64,000 bases of DNA, taken from contig JBAMJR010000152.1 of NCBI GenBank assembly GCA_038501785.1, forward strand, positions 796,001 through 860,000, in the 5' to 3' direction. Positions 34,330 to 45,534 of the stretch are shown here, piece by piece. Within the stretch, counting starts at the first letter, position 1. Each line of letters starts with the position of its first letter. Position numbers and translations under genes: made by a program. The notes below the pieces were generated by a model, which was given only the letters and a program-made list of their open reading frames with translations, was not told the origin of the DNA and did no database searches. This DNA is from Myoxocephalus aenaeus (taxonomy: Eukaryota; Chordata; Actinopteri; Perciformes; Cottidae).

Positions 34330-36315
34330 CTTAACTTCTTGCACCCCAGATCCCCCATACGTGACACTCTGGGGTTCCCTGTACCCATTCTTCAAGTAGT
34401 TGTATGAACCCCCTATGAGTTTTAGTAGTTGTGTTGTTTTAAATCCTTTCTTTTTCAGAATTTAGTTGTGAAAAAAACTCACTTTTATAACATATTTTTA
34501 TCATAACTATGAACATCCAGCATGATCTGAACAAACATGCCTTGTCGAGCCACCCCCGAGTTTTTCAACTCCATGCTTCAAGGCCTAAACAACAACCTGC
34601 AGAGTTGTAAGACCCCTCTTTGTAAAGATAATTGGAATTTGCAAGAAAAATCACAATAAAACGAAGCATTGGGGAGTTACCATGGAGTTTTAGTCAAAAA
34701 ACTGTGTCGTTCGGTTAAAAAAATTTAAAAGTTATAAGCTTTATGTCTTTTCACCATTTGTTTGGTGCATGCTGGGTAAGAAGATTTGCATGAAAGTCTG
34801 ACGAAGGCGTGTGACTCAGTCTAAGAAACCTCCCACCTTCACCTTTTGTAAAACGTTACAGCCGCCGCCGAAAATGACGACGATGTTACAGGGTTTATGT
34901 AATTACATAAACTTAACGGTAAGTTTCATTTGTTCTGTTCTTCAATAACTCTTCCCACAAGGCTTTACTGTATTTCAGCAAGTTAAATGAAGTTAATCAA
35001 CGTTGTGGTTCCGGAGATACTTTAGGAAACGTCACTTGACTTATGTTTCTCTTTTCCTGTCCGATAATAGGCGCCGTGGGGCTCTGGGGTTAAAGAGGTC
35101 CTCTGGCAGCATCGGTCGTCACCTCAGGATCACACTTGTTCAGGACAGGGGAAGAAGATTAGATTTCTAAAGAACTGGAGTCTTTAGTTCTTTTGTTCCA
35201 GCTTACAAAATGTAAGACTGTTTTTATTTCAGTTTTATACTTTTTTGAACACGTTCAATTAAATGAAACAGGTACAGTGTCACACACAATAAATTAGTAG
35301 TGTTTAGGGATTTTCTACATGTGTAGTCCCCATGTCAAGCTTGATCCTCTGTATGTAAAGGAAACTTGTAAATCAAGTTGTTATCCTCTGTCGGTAAAGG
35401 CACTTGTCAGTCAAGCCTGATCCTTTAAAATTCAAAGGGACTTGTTTTTTCCAGTCTCCTAAGAAAACTGGCAGATTTCCTGTCTAGACTTCCAGAGCCT
35501 AGGCAAATCTAATTATTCTGATATCAGAAGCGTCATCCAGTCTCTAAAACTGGGAGCCTTGTCCCAGCAAATGTGATTTTTCTCTTCTTTTAGTAAAGAA
35601 GTTTATTAAGTCCAGTTTTCCAAAGAACTGGTGGATTCCCTATCCAGACACAGAGATCTAGAGAAATCCACAGTCTCCCATCAGATGAGCTGTTGAATAG
35701 ACACAGAAGCAGTTCACTCCTCCTCTTCTTCACGTGTCAGGATTACATCATGCATTCTGCAGCCATACAGACTACAGGAAGTGTATTGCCTTATACGGAA
35801 ATTATAGAAAAACACATCCTTTTACACAGGATTGGTTACATAATACCCCTTATACAGGATTGTACACAAGTATACTTTTAGACTTTTCATTCACCCTACG
35901 ATCATTCAACACTGTTTTACCAAGACAAGCTCTGGTAGTGTAGAGCTGGATGTTTTTGTATCTGGGGAGAAAATATACATTTTCATATCATTATCATGAA
36001 GCTACATTAGCACACAGTTTTGGAAACCTTAGAACCTACTGAATCTACTAATGCCGCCAAATCCGCAAAGTTACCAACCACAGTGCAACTTATTTCCAGC
36101 AAAAAAAGTGAAATATGACTTACTTATGGCTGAAACAATATCCCACATGGCCTTGCTTGTCTCTTTAGCTGCGTCTCCCCCAGCAGCACATGGCTGCATT
36201 GGAGCGAGTCGCGTTCAAAGACCAGGAAAGAAGTTATGGCATTTTGAGTGTCGGCGGATCTGACACGATGGCTCGAAAATGTTGCACTAATCAGAAGCCA
36301 AACTTTGCAGAGATA
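34330..36315. other. non-coding stretch with weak spliced-ORF and degenerate repeat signals
   Basis: At 34874 an ATG opens 15 codons (MTTMLQGLCNYINLT) ending at a GTAAGT donor (34919). An acceptor at 35069-35070 would join in frame to 38 codons and a stop at 35187. This could be a small gene or a chance pair. Loosely similar ~165-bp segments occur at about 35455 and 35620 (CCAGTCTCCTAAGAAAACTG against CCAGTTTTCCAAAGAACTG). No recognised gene. Confidence 0.35.
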
Positions 36316-37471
36316 CACTGTAACAAGTTTCTGTAGTTTTCACAGTAATATTACTGTATACTGGCCATATTCTTGCTGTAGAACTGCTATACAGCATGTT
36401 GCTGTAGATCTGCAATGCATCATGGTCAAAATTCATTCCCGGGTGAATCTTACTGTAAATAAATGTTGCTGTGAATCACACTACAGTAATTTTGAGCGGG
36501 AATACACCATAATGCGTTTTAACATTATTTTCAACACAGATGTTAGGTTTAGCTGTCACGCAGACAGAGGGGAAAGCGTCATTGTTATACCTTCGTTGCG
36601 TTACACAAACGATGACAGTAGACTATAACGTTGTGTGCCGATGGACACATGCTTCTCTCGACACAATTTTGGAGCAAGCGCTACAACATTTCTGACCAGA
36701 GTCCACTTCAACTTCAGCAACAGCAAGGTAACAAAGCTCATTATTATTCCTTCATATTTCCTTTTTGCCAGGCATTTTGCAAATGTACATTAATTACTGA
36801 CAGCACAGTCTTCTCAAGTAAAGTTACTGTGTTACGCTACGTGACTTTAAGAGGGAAGTAGAGACACTCTCCTGCACTAGTAAGCTAACGTTAGTGTTAC
36901 TAATATTACCAATATGTAGTATTTGCTCATTAAATTGTGATATAAATCATTTGGCTTCATATAGTTGATAAATGGCATGCGTTTAGTGTAAGCTTGTAAA
37001 TTAATTTGAATCGTTTATGTGTGACGCCATCGCCATGTATGTGTGTGTGTGTTGGTGCGCTAGTTAGCTAAGGCTAGCTCCATTTGGCATGTTTTGGCTC
37101 TTTTCTCTCTTGCTAGCTACCTTGTGGCACCACGTGACGTGGGTAACGTTACCGAGCACCACTGGAGGTGAACCAGAACGTTGTGAGTGAACCAGAACGC
37201 CACAACAGTTCAGACAGCACAACATGGCGTGTGTTTTCTGAGCTAACACTACATGGCAGGGCAGACTGCAACAGCTGGTATAACGTTGGATACATTGCTG
37301 CTAGCTTAACCCTTCTGTCGTGTTCGGGTCTAATCTGTCCGATTTACAACTTTAATCAATCATAAATATTGTGTTTTACATCGGATTGCCTCAAGACCTT
37401 ATGATATCCTCCACAGTAGGCATTTGAACATATAACATTGCTGATCACATTCCCCAACACCCCCCTTCTCT

Positions 37472-37561
<90 letters not shown>

Positions 37562-38220
37562 TTGAAAGTTGTACACATTTCAAACTTCAAACCAAAAAAG
37601 CAGGTGTTTGTTATGGGAACCAACTCTATCCTGCTTCATGTGCCCATCCTTTTTTCAGTTCAAATTGTTTTTATATATTTCCCCCTTGACCTGAATATTA
37701 TATTGCTTCCAGTGCTTGAATTTTAATGTTTACTGTCAAATTACTTTAAAACATGTTTAAATTATCATAGTAACTTGAAGAAAGAGGAACATTTAAAATG
37801 TTGTATGTTCAAGAATACCATAAAAAAATGTGTCTACAAAACTTTTACAAACTAAAAAGTAAATGTAAAATTTGTGTTTAAAATGTTAAAATATTAAAAT
37901 AAATGACTTTTGTTGAAAAAAAACTGCATCTTCATTTTACAGTATGTCATTATTTTACTGATATTAATTTACAGTATTACAATGAATACAGTGATGCATT
38001 TTACAGTAGTCTAGGATTTGTACAGTATTGTACAGTATTTTGATAACTACTGTAAAAACAATGACGGTACTGGGATTAATACTGTAGAAATGACTACAGT
38101 ATTCCATAGGTACTGTGCTTCATTTTACAGTAAGTATACTGTGAAATATACTACAGGTACTTACTTGCTAATTTGCTGCCAGCAAGTTACTGTAAATTCT
38201 ACAGTTATCTTGTTACAGTG
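36316..38220. mobile_element. 1.9-kb CACTA-like (EnSpm-type) non-autonomous element
   Basis: It starts CACTGTAACAAG and ends CTTGTTACAGTG, perfect 12-bp inverted termini, bounded by TA on each side. The inner ends (36316-36500 and 37920-38220) are dense in short TTACAGTA/TACTGTA words in both orientations. CACT(A/G) termini plus subterminal repeat arrays are characteristic of CACTA elements. No transposase frame is visible. It carries the CA microsatellite at 37474-37558. The 2-bp TA flank would also fit a mariner-like element, so the superfamily is tentative. Confidence 0.7.
37474..37558. repeat. (CA)n microsatellite
   Basis: About 85 bp of uninterrupted CA within the CACTA-like element. 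Confidence 0.97.
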
Positions 38221-39344
38221 TAACCATGGTAACCAGCATTATTCATAATACGTATTGTTCGATTTTGTAACAAGACTGTTGAATTTATAAATGTTTTATA
38301 GGTTGACCTCCACACAATAAGATATATATGGAAGTATAATTGAGCAATAAATTAAATTTAACACATCGGACTCGAGAGCGCAGGCTGGTGAACGAGGGTG
38401 AAGTGTAAGAACTTGTACTTTGTCTGGAAAGCTGCTTTTCCTGCCTTTTTTTATTCCTCCTTTTGGAGTTTCTGTAGCTCCGCCCCTTTACCCACCAAGC
38501 CCGTGTGCCTTCATAAACCACTGAACCGGTTCTGTCTTGTTTGGCTCCTCACCTCCTTTCTTCTGAAACCCAGCAACACATTCGATCACCTTTCTTTAAT
38601 CAACAAACAGAGATGTAGAAATGACGACCTGAGGGTTTTTTAGGGTTATTTCCCATGAAAAACTGTGTGCGAGTAGAAGAAATGGACTAAAAGTACGACT
38701 CTGCACTTCCAGGTGACACTCAGGGGATGGTTTGCGTTATTTCCCGCTCTCTCGGATCTTTTTGTTGTTCAAATACTTCCATAAAAAACAAGCTTTTGTT
38801 TTGGCTGAGCGCTCGCTCGGCCGCTGACTCCCAAAGGGTTCCTCAGCATTAAACTGAACAACGGTGATCCCCTCCGAGAGGCCACGCGTTACCTCTGCAG
38901 CACGTCGCGTTTCTCCTTCTGTCACGGCGACTTTCAACACAGCCAAAATAATTGTTTGACCATGAATCGATCCTGTTTGCCTCTTTAATCTCTGATTAGA
39001 GCGTCTCCATTTAGTTCTGTAGTGTTGAATTATTATATTCACACGGCAAGTTTGGGAACATTTTCTCACACGTAATTGGGGAATTGCTTGAATATTTATG
39101 TGCAAACTGAATATTTGAGGAAAAACATCGACTCCGGTAAGTAATCACGTGCGATTCTTCCGAGTAACTATCCCGACGTTGGATGAGCATAAACAGCACA
39201 GAGGGAGGTTGTGGTGTTTTCACTGAGCCAACATCTTACAATAAATTATTTACACATTCACCCGCTGTTAACTTCGACAGCGGCGTATAAAGGTCAGCTC
39301 GCACCAGGATTTAAAAATTAAATTTTATGGCAAAAGAAAAATAT
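38221..39344. other. non-coding stretch with a short duplicated segment
   Basis: About 90 bp at 38265-38355 (AACAAGACTGTTGAATTTAT onward to GAGCAATAAATTA) recurs at 43646-43728, collinear with the block A/B duplication. No gene seen. Confidence 0.6.
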
Positions 39345-40705
39345 TTCCCCAATGGATTCACCGCAATCAGTTCATTTTTGGTGAACTTTGACCCCTGATA
39401 CAAGGAAGCAATCTTGATAGACTGCTATCTTAATAGCCGTGTTGCACCTTTAACCTCCTCTGTCTGCGTGTACACGCTCCACAAAAGTGGAATGTTTTGC
39501 AGAGCGGCCCGTTAGCGAGCATGTTGAGCCTCTTCAAAGTCCTCCTCTCTACTTCTAACAGCATTTACACCTGAGCGGCTCTCTGAAGGGATGAGATGCC
39601 TTGTGAATAACTTATCTTTGACAGGATCTGGTCACAATCTAAAAGCAGAATTTCTCAGAAAACGTCATTATTGGAAGAATGTCTTTTGAATGTCATCAGT
39701 GGGAGCAACTCTTTCTAGTAGAACGTCGTCTGAATACGGCCCGGGTCTTGAGTACAAGGCTCCGTCAGTACTGCAGCTGGTCAACGGCCCAGTGAGCCGT
39801 CAGTAGAACAGTTATTATCCGGTAATGGAGTAAACTGAGGCATTACAGGCTCAAAGTGTCTCCAGTTTATGATTGCATGTTTGATGGTCCAGTAACCAGT
39901 AATTGCTTGTGCCTTATGTGTGCGTTCGGCTGTGCATTTGTGCTCACACTGTACTTACATTATGTCTCGTGTTAATGAATGTGTCCTGTACCGTCTTTAA
40001 TAAATAAATACACCAGCCCCCATCTGAGCATCTCCACCTGCACCATGAGAGCTTTGCAAAGGTGCAGATTGGGCCTTTTTCGAGAGGGGTTTGTTAAAGA
40101 GACAGACGCTAAAACGGAGCGTTTCAGACTGAATACATGTTTATTCAGACAGCATGAGAAGAACTATGTTTAAAAAAAATGTAAGTGCGTTAACATATTC
40201 TATTCGATACCCTAAATAAAAGTATGGACCTGAGAATGAGCGTGATATGTTCCATTTAAGGCGGTCATACAGTGATGATAAACTATTCAACCTGTCCCAG
40301 TTTCAGGTCATTGGATTAAAAAAAAGAAATAATAAACTGGGGTTTGACCCCGGAGAGTTGACATATGTTCAGTCCTCAAACTGGATCACAGATGTGTTGA
40401 CTTGTGGAAAAATAAATCCCTGACTCTGCTGGATTCGTGTACAGCTGATCAGAATCCTCTGCTATGATGAAATAGACGTCGAACTCATCCGGGACAAAAA
40501 GCTTCCAACTATATGTTGAAAACAAATGAATAACACTTGAATTATCTTCACGTCCTTCTGACATCAATCCTATTGACGATCGATGATGAATCCATCTGAA
40601 GAGATTAAATCTAAGAATATGTAATATTAATCAGGGATTGACGGAAAAAAACACCTTTCACCCATGTGCTTTAACGACTCGTGTAATTACCTCTGCTGTG
40701 GGTTG
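39345..40705. repeat. duplicated block A
   Basis: 39345-39642 and 40266-40705 match 44157-44431 and 45535-45970 at high identity, in the same order and orientation. The middle part (39643-40265) has no counterpart in block B, where LINE and gypsy fragments stand instead. A 63-codon minus-strand frame (40376-40567) is broken in block B by an extra T, so it is probably not coding. Confidence 0.88.
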
Positions 40706-40747
40706 AATAATAATAATTCATGATTTCCTCGTTGATTATGATCATAC

Positions 40748-40753
40748 TTTATT
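40748..40753 (-). terminator. poly(A) signal candidate for TRIM copy 2
   Basis: AATAAA on the minus strand about 480 bp past the stop, conserved with copy 1. Confidence 0.5.
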
Positions 40754-41230
40754 TTATAATACAACTTAGTACATCATTTGTATGTTTCAGAAAAATACAA
40801 CATTTATTATATCATGTAAAATAAATTAGTGAACAAAAAGTAGTGAGAACAACATATTGGTTAAAAGAAGGTGATTTCTTTAAGACCCATGTAGAGGAAG
40901 AGACACAACAACAACAACATCAATAACAATATTCATCAAACATTTAGAGCTCAGAGAAGTTTACATTTTCCTGCAGAGAAATATGAGTTCAGGTAAACAA
41001 AGATCATCATGAGCAGTGAGAGCCTCCATGACTAAACAGACACAGGAAGGAGCGCCACCTCAAGAAACTCAAACATCTACACAACAATAATGAGAAGACG
41101 TCAAAGTACCGCCCACAATGTTTGATTGACAGGTGAAGAACAATCAGCTCTCAAGAACAATGATGGAAACAAAATGATTTTAAGAATTAAAACACAGAAT
41201 TTAACCTGCTGTCCCTTAAATCACTTCTGT

Positions 41231-42880
41231 CTATTTGAGTTGATAGAACTCAAGTGTGTCTCGATAAGTGCCATAAACCTTAAGTCCAGCATAGAGAGGC
41301 TGAGTGAATGTGGTCTGGACTCTGTGGAGGAGAGTCATGGTTTCAGAGACGCTGTAGAAGGACAGAATACCTGCTCTGTGATCCAGGTACACTCCTACTC
41401 TGGAGGAGCAAGGACCAGAGACGGGAGCTTCGATATTGTTGTGCGAAAATGTAAAACGGTTATGGTAACAATCTAACGCCCAAGATTTGTCATTCAAACC
41501 AAACTTGCATTCATCACTGTTCCCTGTTCTGCTGATATTCTTGTATGAGACTGCTACAACAAATCTTTCTCCACTCCGCTCCACCTCCCAGTAACAACGT
41601 CCAGTCAGACTCTCTCTACTCAGGACCTGTTCACAATCAGTGAATCTGTCTGTGTGACTACAATAAAACTGTTCCCAATTATATGTTGCTTTTCTGTTCC
41701 CCTGAGATAATGACAGACGTCTGTGTGCTGTGTTTGGATCCAGAGTGATTTCACGTGAATACCTTAAGAATCCAGCTCTGGTCTTGGGCTCTGCTTGTGA
41801 ATGTGACAGTACGTTTGTCCTCCCATCCCTCAGGACGTCCTGTAGTTTATCTCTGACTTCTGACACAGCCGCCGTCACGTCCTCAAAGTAGCTCAGAGGA
41901 CGGATATGGATGCCGGTGGAGTCTGTAGATTCTCCGAGTGGTGACAGTGAGGGGTAGTTGTGTAGAAACTGGTTGTGATCCTCTGTGTGTGAGAGCAGCT
42001 TCAGCTCAGCGTCTTTCCTCTTCAGCTCAGCGATCTCCTGCTCCAGCTTCTCCTGAAGCTCTTTGACTCGACTCACTTCACTTTTCTGCCGGGATCTGAC
42101 CTGCTGCTTCACATGGGAGCTTCTGTTCTCCATGAGACGGATCAGCTCGGTGAAGATCTTCTCGCTGTCCTTCACCGCTTCATCAGCTGAGAGATTGACG
42201 GCCTCCACCTCCTGATGGAGCAGCTTCACGTCCTTCTCTCTGTCCTGGATTCTCTGCTGGATGTTTAGTCGACTCCCCTCCAGCTCTCTCTGCCTCTCGG
42301 TCCTTTCTGCTGCAGCTGAGACTGTGTCGTGGCCTTTATGTTCCTCCACAGAGCAGAGGTAACAGATACACTGCTGATCAGTACGGCAGAACATCTTCAT
42401 CACCTCGTCGTGACGAGAGCAGATGTTCTCCTGGAGCTTCTTGGACGGGTCCACCAGCTTGTGCTTCTTTAATTGAGGTACATCATAATGAGGTTGGAGG
42501 TGTTTCTCACAATAAGAGACCAGACAGACCAGACAGGACTTCAAGGCTTTCCGTCTCCTCCCAGTGCAGACATCACAGGCCACATCTTCAGGTCCAGCAT
42601 AGCAGTGATCAGCAGCAGCAGCTTGGAGTCCAGTCTTCTTCAGCTCCTCCACTAAATCTGCTAATATGGTGCTTTTCAGCAGGACAGGCCTCGGTGTGAA
42701 GGTCTGCCTACACTGAGGGCAGCTGTGGAGTTTCTTACCATCCTCTTCGTCCCAGAAGCTTTTAATACAGTTCATGCAGTAGCTGTGTCCACAGGGAGTA
42801 GTCACCGGATCCTTCAGTAGATCCAGACAGATGGAACAAGAGAAGGTTTCCCGATCCAGCTGAACTCCTTTCTGCTCCAT
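41231..42880 (-). CDS. TRIM-family E3 ubiquitin ligase (TRIM16/TRIM25-like), copy 2
   Basis: An intronless frame of 549 residues from ATG at 42880. The open frame extends upstream to 42916, but that codon is GTG, so the conserved ATG (MEQKGVQLD) is chosen. Domains are as in copy 1: C3HC4 RING, two B-box zinc sites, coiled coil, PRY-SPRY, all zinc ligands retained. By hand count the first ~355 residues differ from copy 1 at only about 15 positions. The PRY-SPRY region differs at about 45 of 173. Copy 2 also lacks ten residues between coiled coil and PRY (copy 1 has a VSLAVTEVDV segment) and one residue in PRY. Likely a functional paralogue with altered target recognition; a cytoplasmic immune ligase role is inferred from the family. 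Confidence 0.95.
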   Translation of the reverse strand: MEQKGVQLDRETFSCSICLDLLKDPVTTPCGHSYCMNCIKSFWDEEDGKKLHSCPQCRQTFTPRPVLLKSTILADLVEELKKTGLQAAAADHCYAGPEDVACDVCTGRRRKALKSCLVCLVSYCEKHLQPHYDVPQLKKHKLVDPSKKLQENICSRHDEVMKMFCRTDQQCICYLCSVEEHKGHDTVSAAAERTERQRELEGSRLNIQQRIQDREKDVKLLHQEVEAVNLSADEAVKDSEKIFTELIRLMENRSSHVKQQVRSRQKSEVSRVKELQEKLEQEIAELKRKDAELKLLSHTEDHNQFLHNYPSLSPLGESTDSTGIHIRPLSYFEDVTAAVSEVRDKLQDVLRDGRTNVLSHSQAEPKTRAGFLRYSREITLDPNTAHRRLSLSQGNRKATYNWEQFYCSHTDRFTDCEQVLSRESLTGRCYWEVERSGERFVVAVSYKNISRTGNSDECKFGLNDKSWALDCYHNRFTFSHNNIEAPVSGPCSSRVGVYLDHRAGILSFYSVSETMTLLHRVQTTFTQPLYAGLKVYGTYRDTLEFYQLK

Positions 42881-43189
42881 TTCACCTCTCAGTAGCAACG
42901 ACTGTCTGAGTTTCACTTCCTGAGAAGCGACTCTGCTTTGACTTCTGATCTGAACAACATGTGCTGGTTCAGTGAACGGGGCCTGTCAGCTCTATTGCTT
43001 CACCACCATGTTGGTTACACCCATCTCTAAAACTGTAGATCTGAAGGGGAGGGAACGAGGACATGAGTGGACAGAGTGCAGCTGCTGTGTTTGAGAGCAG
43101 GAGGAAGAGGGAGGGCTTATCAAGCTGTGGTTCATTCCAGGAAGAGGAGCAGCGCTGTGAATGTGAACTTTGTTCCCTCATTTACAGAC

Positions 43190-44156
43190 GGAGACTCGGT
43201 TAAAACCTGCTCCATGTTTGAAGACATTTGAGGATTTTAATTGTAACATATTTCTTGTCTTCTCAGGCTTTGGTCATGTCTCCATATTTCTCTTAGGACA
43301 TATCATAAAAGTTTCTACTCATATTACAGTGGTGACAAACAATGAGAAGGCAGAAGGCACTCGCTTAACCAGTTTGTGAGGGATTGCGCAATCTAAGGTG
43401 AGGCACACCTTGCGTGTGAGTATGAGTTTTATTCAGTCAATCATTACATACAATACAATAAAGTAAAGCCACAATCTAACATACAAAAAAATCTGAAAAG
43501 GTATAGTTAGAAGCATAATGCTTATATATTCATATCCTAAATACTTATCAATTAAATCAGATAATGAATTTAGATATAAAGAAAAAAATATATAAATATA
43601 CATATATTTCATTCACACTTTTGTAACCCTCAAAAATAGTTTTTGAACAAGACTGTTGAGTTTATAAATGTTTTATAGGTTGACCCCCACACAATAAGAT
43701 ATATGGAAGTATAAGTGAGCAATAAATTACATGCAAGGCCTTAGAAGTTAGTACATCTTTACATTTATACAGTATTGCTATTGACTTTGCCATTTTACCA
43801 TTTATATAATCAATATGTTTTATACATACGTATAGAGTGCAGGCCTAGTACATAGAGTTTGCCCAGTAGTGGGCCTTCAGGGCCTGCTAAGCCTTCTCTG
43901 CTGGCCTAAACAGAATCATAAAGTTATAGCTATTTTATAATTTAATTGTTTTTCACAAATACACTACATGTATTATATTTATGTTGCCCTATTAGCTTAT
44001 TTTCTCATTGCACAGCTCCTGTCTTCTTCTGTTGCTCTTCTTCCAGCCCACAGCGCCTGAAGCTTTTTTTTAAGGAGAGCTTTCATCCAATCAGATTTCA
44101 CCTCTATGTCTCTATGGAAGCAGAGAGGCTTCTAGCTAACACAAATCAGTTTTTTC
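43190..44156. other. AT-rich non-coding stretch
   Basis: No gene seen. It holds the second copy of the 90-bp segment (43646-43728). The A/B duplication junction should lie between 43190 and 43646. Confidence 0.5.
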
Positions 44157-44431
44157 CCCCAATGGAATCACCGCAATCAGTTCATTATTGGTGAACTTCG
44201 ACCCCTTATACAAGGAAGCAATCTTGATAGACTGTTATCTTAATAGCCGTGTTGCACCTTTAACCTCCTCTGTCTGCGTGGAATGTTTTGCAGACCGGCC
44301 CGTTATACAGCATGTTGAGCCTCTTCAAAGTTCTTCTCTCTACTTCTAATATCATTTACACCTGAGCGGCTCTCTGAAGTGATAAGATGACTTGTGAATA
44401 ACTTATATTTAACAGGATCTGGTCACAATCT
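44157..44431. repeat. duplicated block B, left part
   Basis: Matches 39345-39642 with small deletions, for example loss of the TACACGCTCCACAAAAG stretch. It ends at CTGGTCACAATCT, where a LINE tail begins. Confidence 0.88.
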
Positions 44432-45251
44432 CCATCCATCCATTTTCAGCCCTTTATCCGGGGTCGGGTCGCGGTGGCAGCAGGCCCAGCAGGCGTACCC
44501 AGGCTTCCCTCTCACCCTCAACACTTTCCAGCTCATTCTGGGGGATCATGAGGCGTTTCCAGGCCAGCCGGGAGATATAATCCCTCCAGCGTGTCCTGGG
44601 TCTTCCTCGGGGTCTCCTACCAGTTGGACGTGCCTGGAAAACCTCTAATGGGAGGCGTCCAGGAGGCATCCTGATTAGATGTCCGAACCACCTCAGCTGA
44701 CTCCTTTCGACACGAAAGAGTAGCAGCTCAACTCCAAGCTCCCACCTGATGTCCGAGCTCTTTACCCTACCTCTAAGGCTGAGCCCGGCCATCCTACGGA
44801 GGAAACTCATTTTTGCCGCTTGTATCCGAGACCTACCCGATCTCCTACCATGCCCGAGTTTTAGTATCTGCGACCACCGCAGCTGCAGCCCTTCTGGCCT
44901 GCCGGTACCCGTCAGCTGCTTCAGGAGACCCCTGGGCCAACCAGGCCGGAAAGGCCTCCTTCTTCAGCTTGACGGCTTCCCTGACCCCCGGGGTCCACCA
45001 CCGGGTTCTCGGGTTGCCGCCACGACAGGCACCGATGACCTTCCGACCACAGCTCCTAGCGGCCGCGTCCACAATAGAGGCTTTGAACATGGCCCCAACC
45101 TCCCTCGGGATGTGTGAGAAGTTCTTCTGGAGTTGGGAGTTGAAGACCTCCCGGACAGGATCCTCTGCCAGACGTTCCCAGTTCACCCTCACTACAAGTT
45201 TGGGCTTGCCAGATCTCTCTAGCCAGGTCCCCCTCCATCTGATGTTGGTAT
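44432..45251 (-). mobile_element. Rex3/RTE-like LINE copy with internal deletion
   Basis: On the minus strand the copy reads from a linker domain (SPEAADGYRQARRAAAAVVA, ending TRAW at about 44845) directly into the C-terminal region (AAKMSFLRRMAGLSLRGRV, then RSQLRWFGHLIRMPPGRLP and LPPRPDPG). The 3' end is a short GGATAAAGGGCTGAAAATGG tail with GGATGGATGG repeats, as in Rex3-type elements. The reverse transcriptase core that should lie between the two parts is missing, and stop codons sit at the junction. It is therefore a dead, internally deleted copy, oriented opposite to the gypsy fragment beside it. Confidence 0.75.
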
Positions 45252-45463
45252 GTGCGCCCCCAGGTGGACAAGACCGCCGCGATCGCAGCCTGCCTGCGGC
45301 CCAAGACAAAAAAAGAGGTGAGGCAGTTTCTGGGGCTGGCGGGTTACTACAGGCACTTCACTCCGAATTTTGCGGAGCTGACCAGCCCCTTGACTGACCT
45401 GACCCGGAAAGGGGCCTCAGATCCGGTCCAGTGGACGGAGCAGTGCCAGTTGGCATTTGAGGA
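45252..45463 (+). pseudogene. Ty3/gypsy pol fragment (reverse transcriptase/connection)
   Basis: About 70 codons in frame read VRPQVDKTAAIAACLRP, then TKKEVRQFLGLAGYYRHFTP and LTDLTRKG. These are signature words of the Ty3/gypsy polymerase segment just after the catalytic palm (VRQFLGL-GYYR-F-P). There is no start codon, no LTR and no other pol domain, and similarity ends abruptly at AFEEG. It abuts the LINE fragment and forms a two-element patch in block B. Confidence 0.85.
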
Positions 45464-45534
45464 GGGGAACCACTCCTTCACACACCTAACTTCTCTCTCC
45501 CCTTTATTCTGCAGACTGACTGGGGTAACGGGTT

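Larger units (their letters stand above)
40716..43189. repeat. TRIM block 2 (duplicated with 28546-31043)
   Basis: Second copy of the TRIM-bearing block. Its left edge follows block A directly, about ten bases after homology to block B ceases. Its right edge is the same TTCCCTCATTTACAG as in block 1. Confidence 0.9.

Noticed and set aside
40376..40567. 63-codon minus-strand frame in block A as a conserved exon
   Set aside because: The near-identical block B copy has an extra T that breaks the frame, so it is probably not under coding constraint.
42881..42916. Twelve extra N-terminal residues on TRIM copy 2
   Set aside because: The frame's first codon at 42916 is GTG, not ATG, and copy 1 starts at the conserved ATG equivalent to 42880.
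44813..45397. 194-codon plus-strand frame across the LINE
   Set aside because: Antisense shadow of the Rex3-like LINE on the minus strand. Only its end, from 45252, is real gypsy coding sequence.
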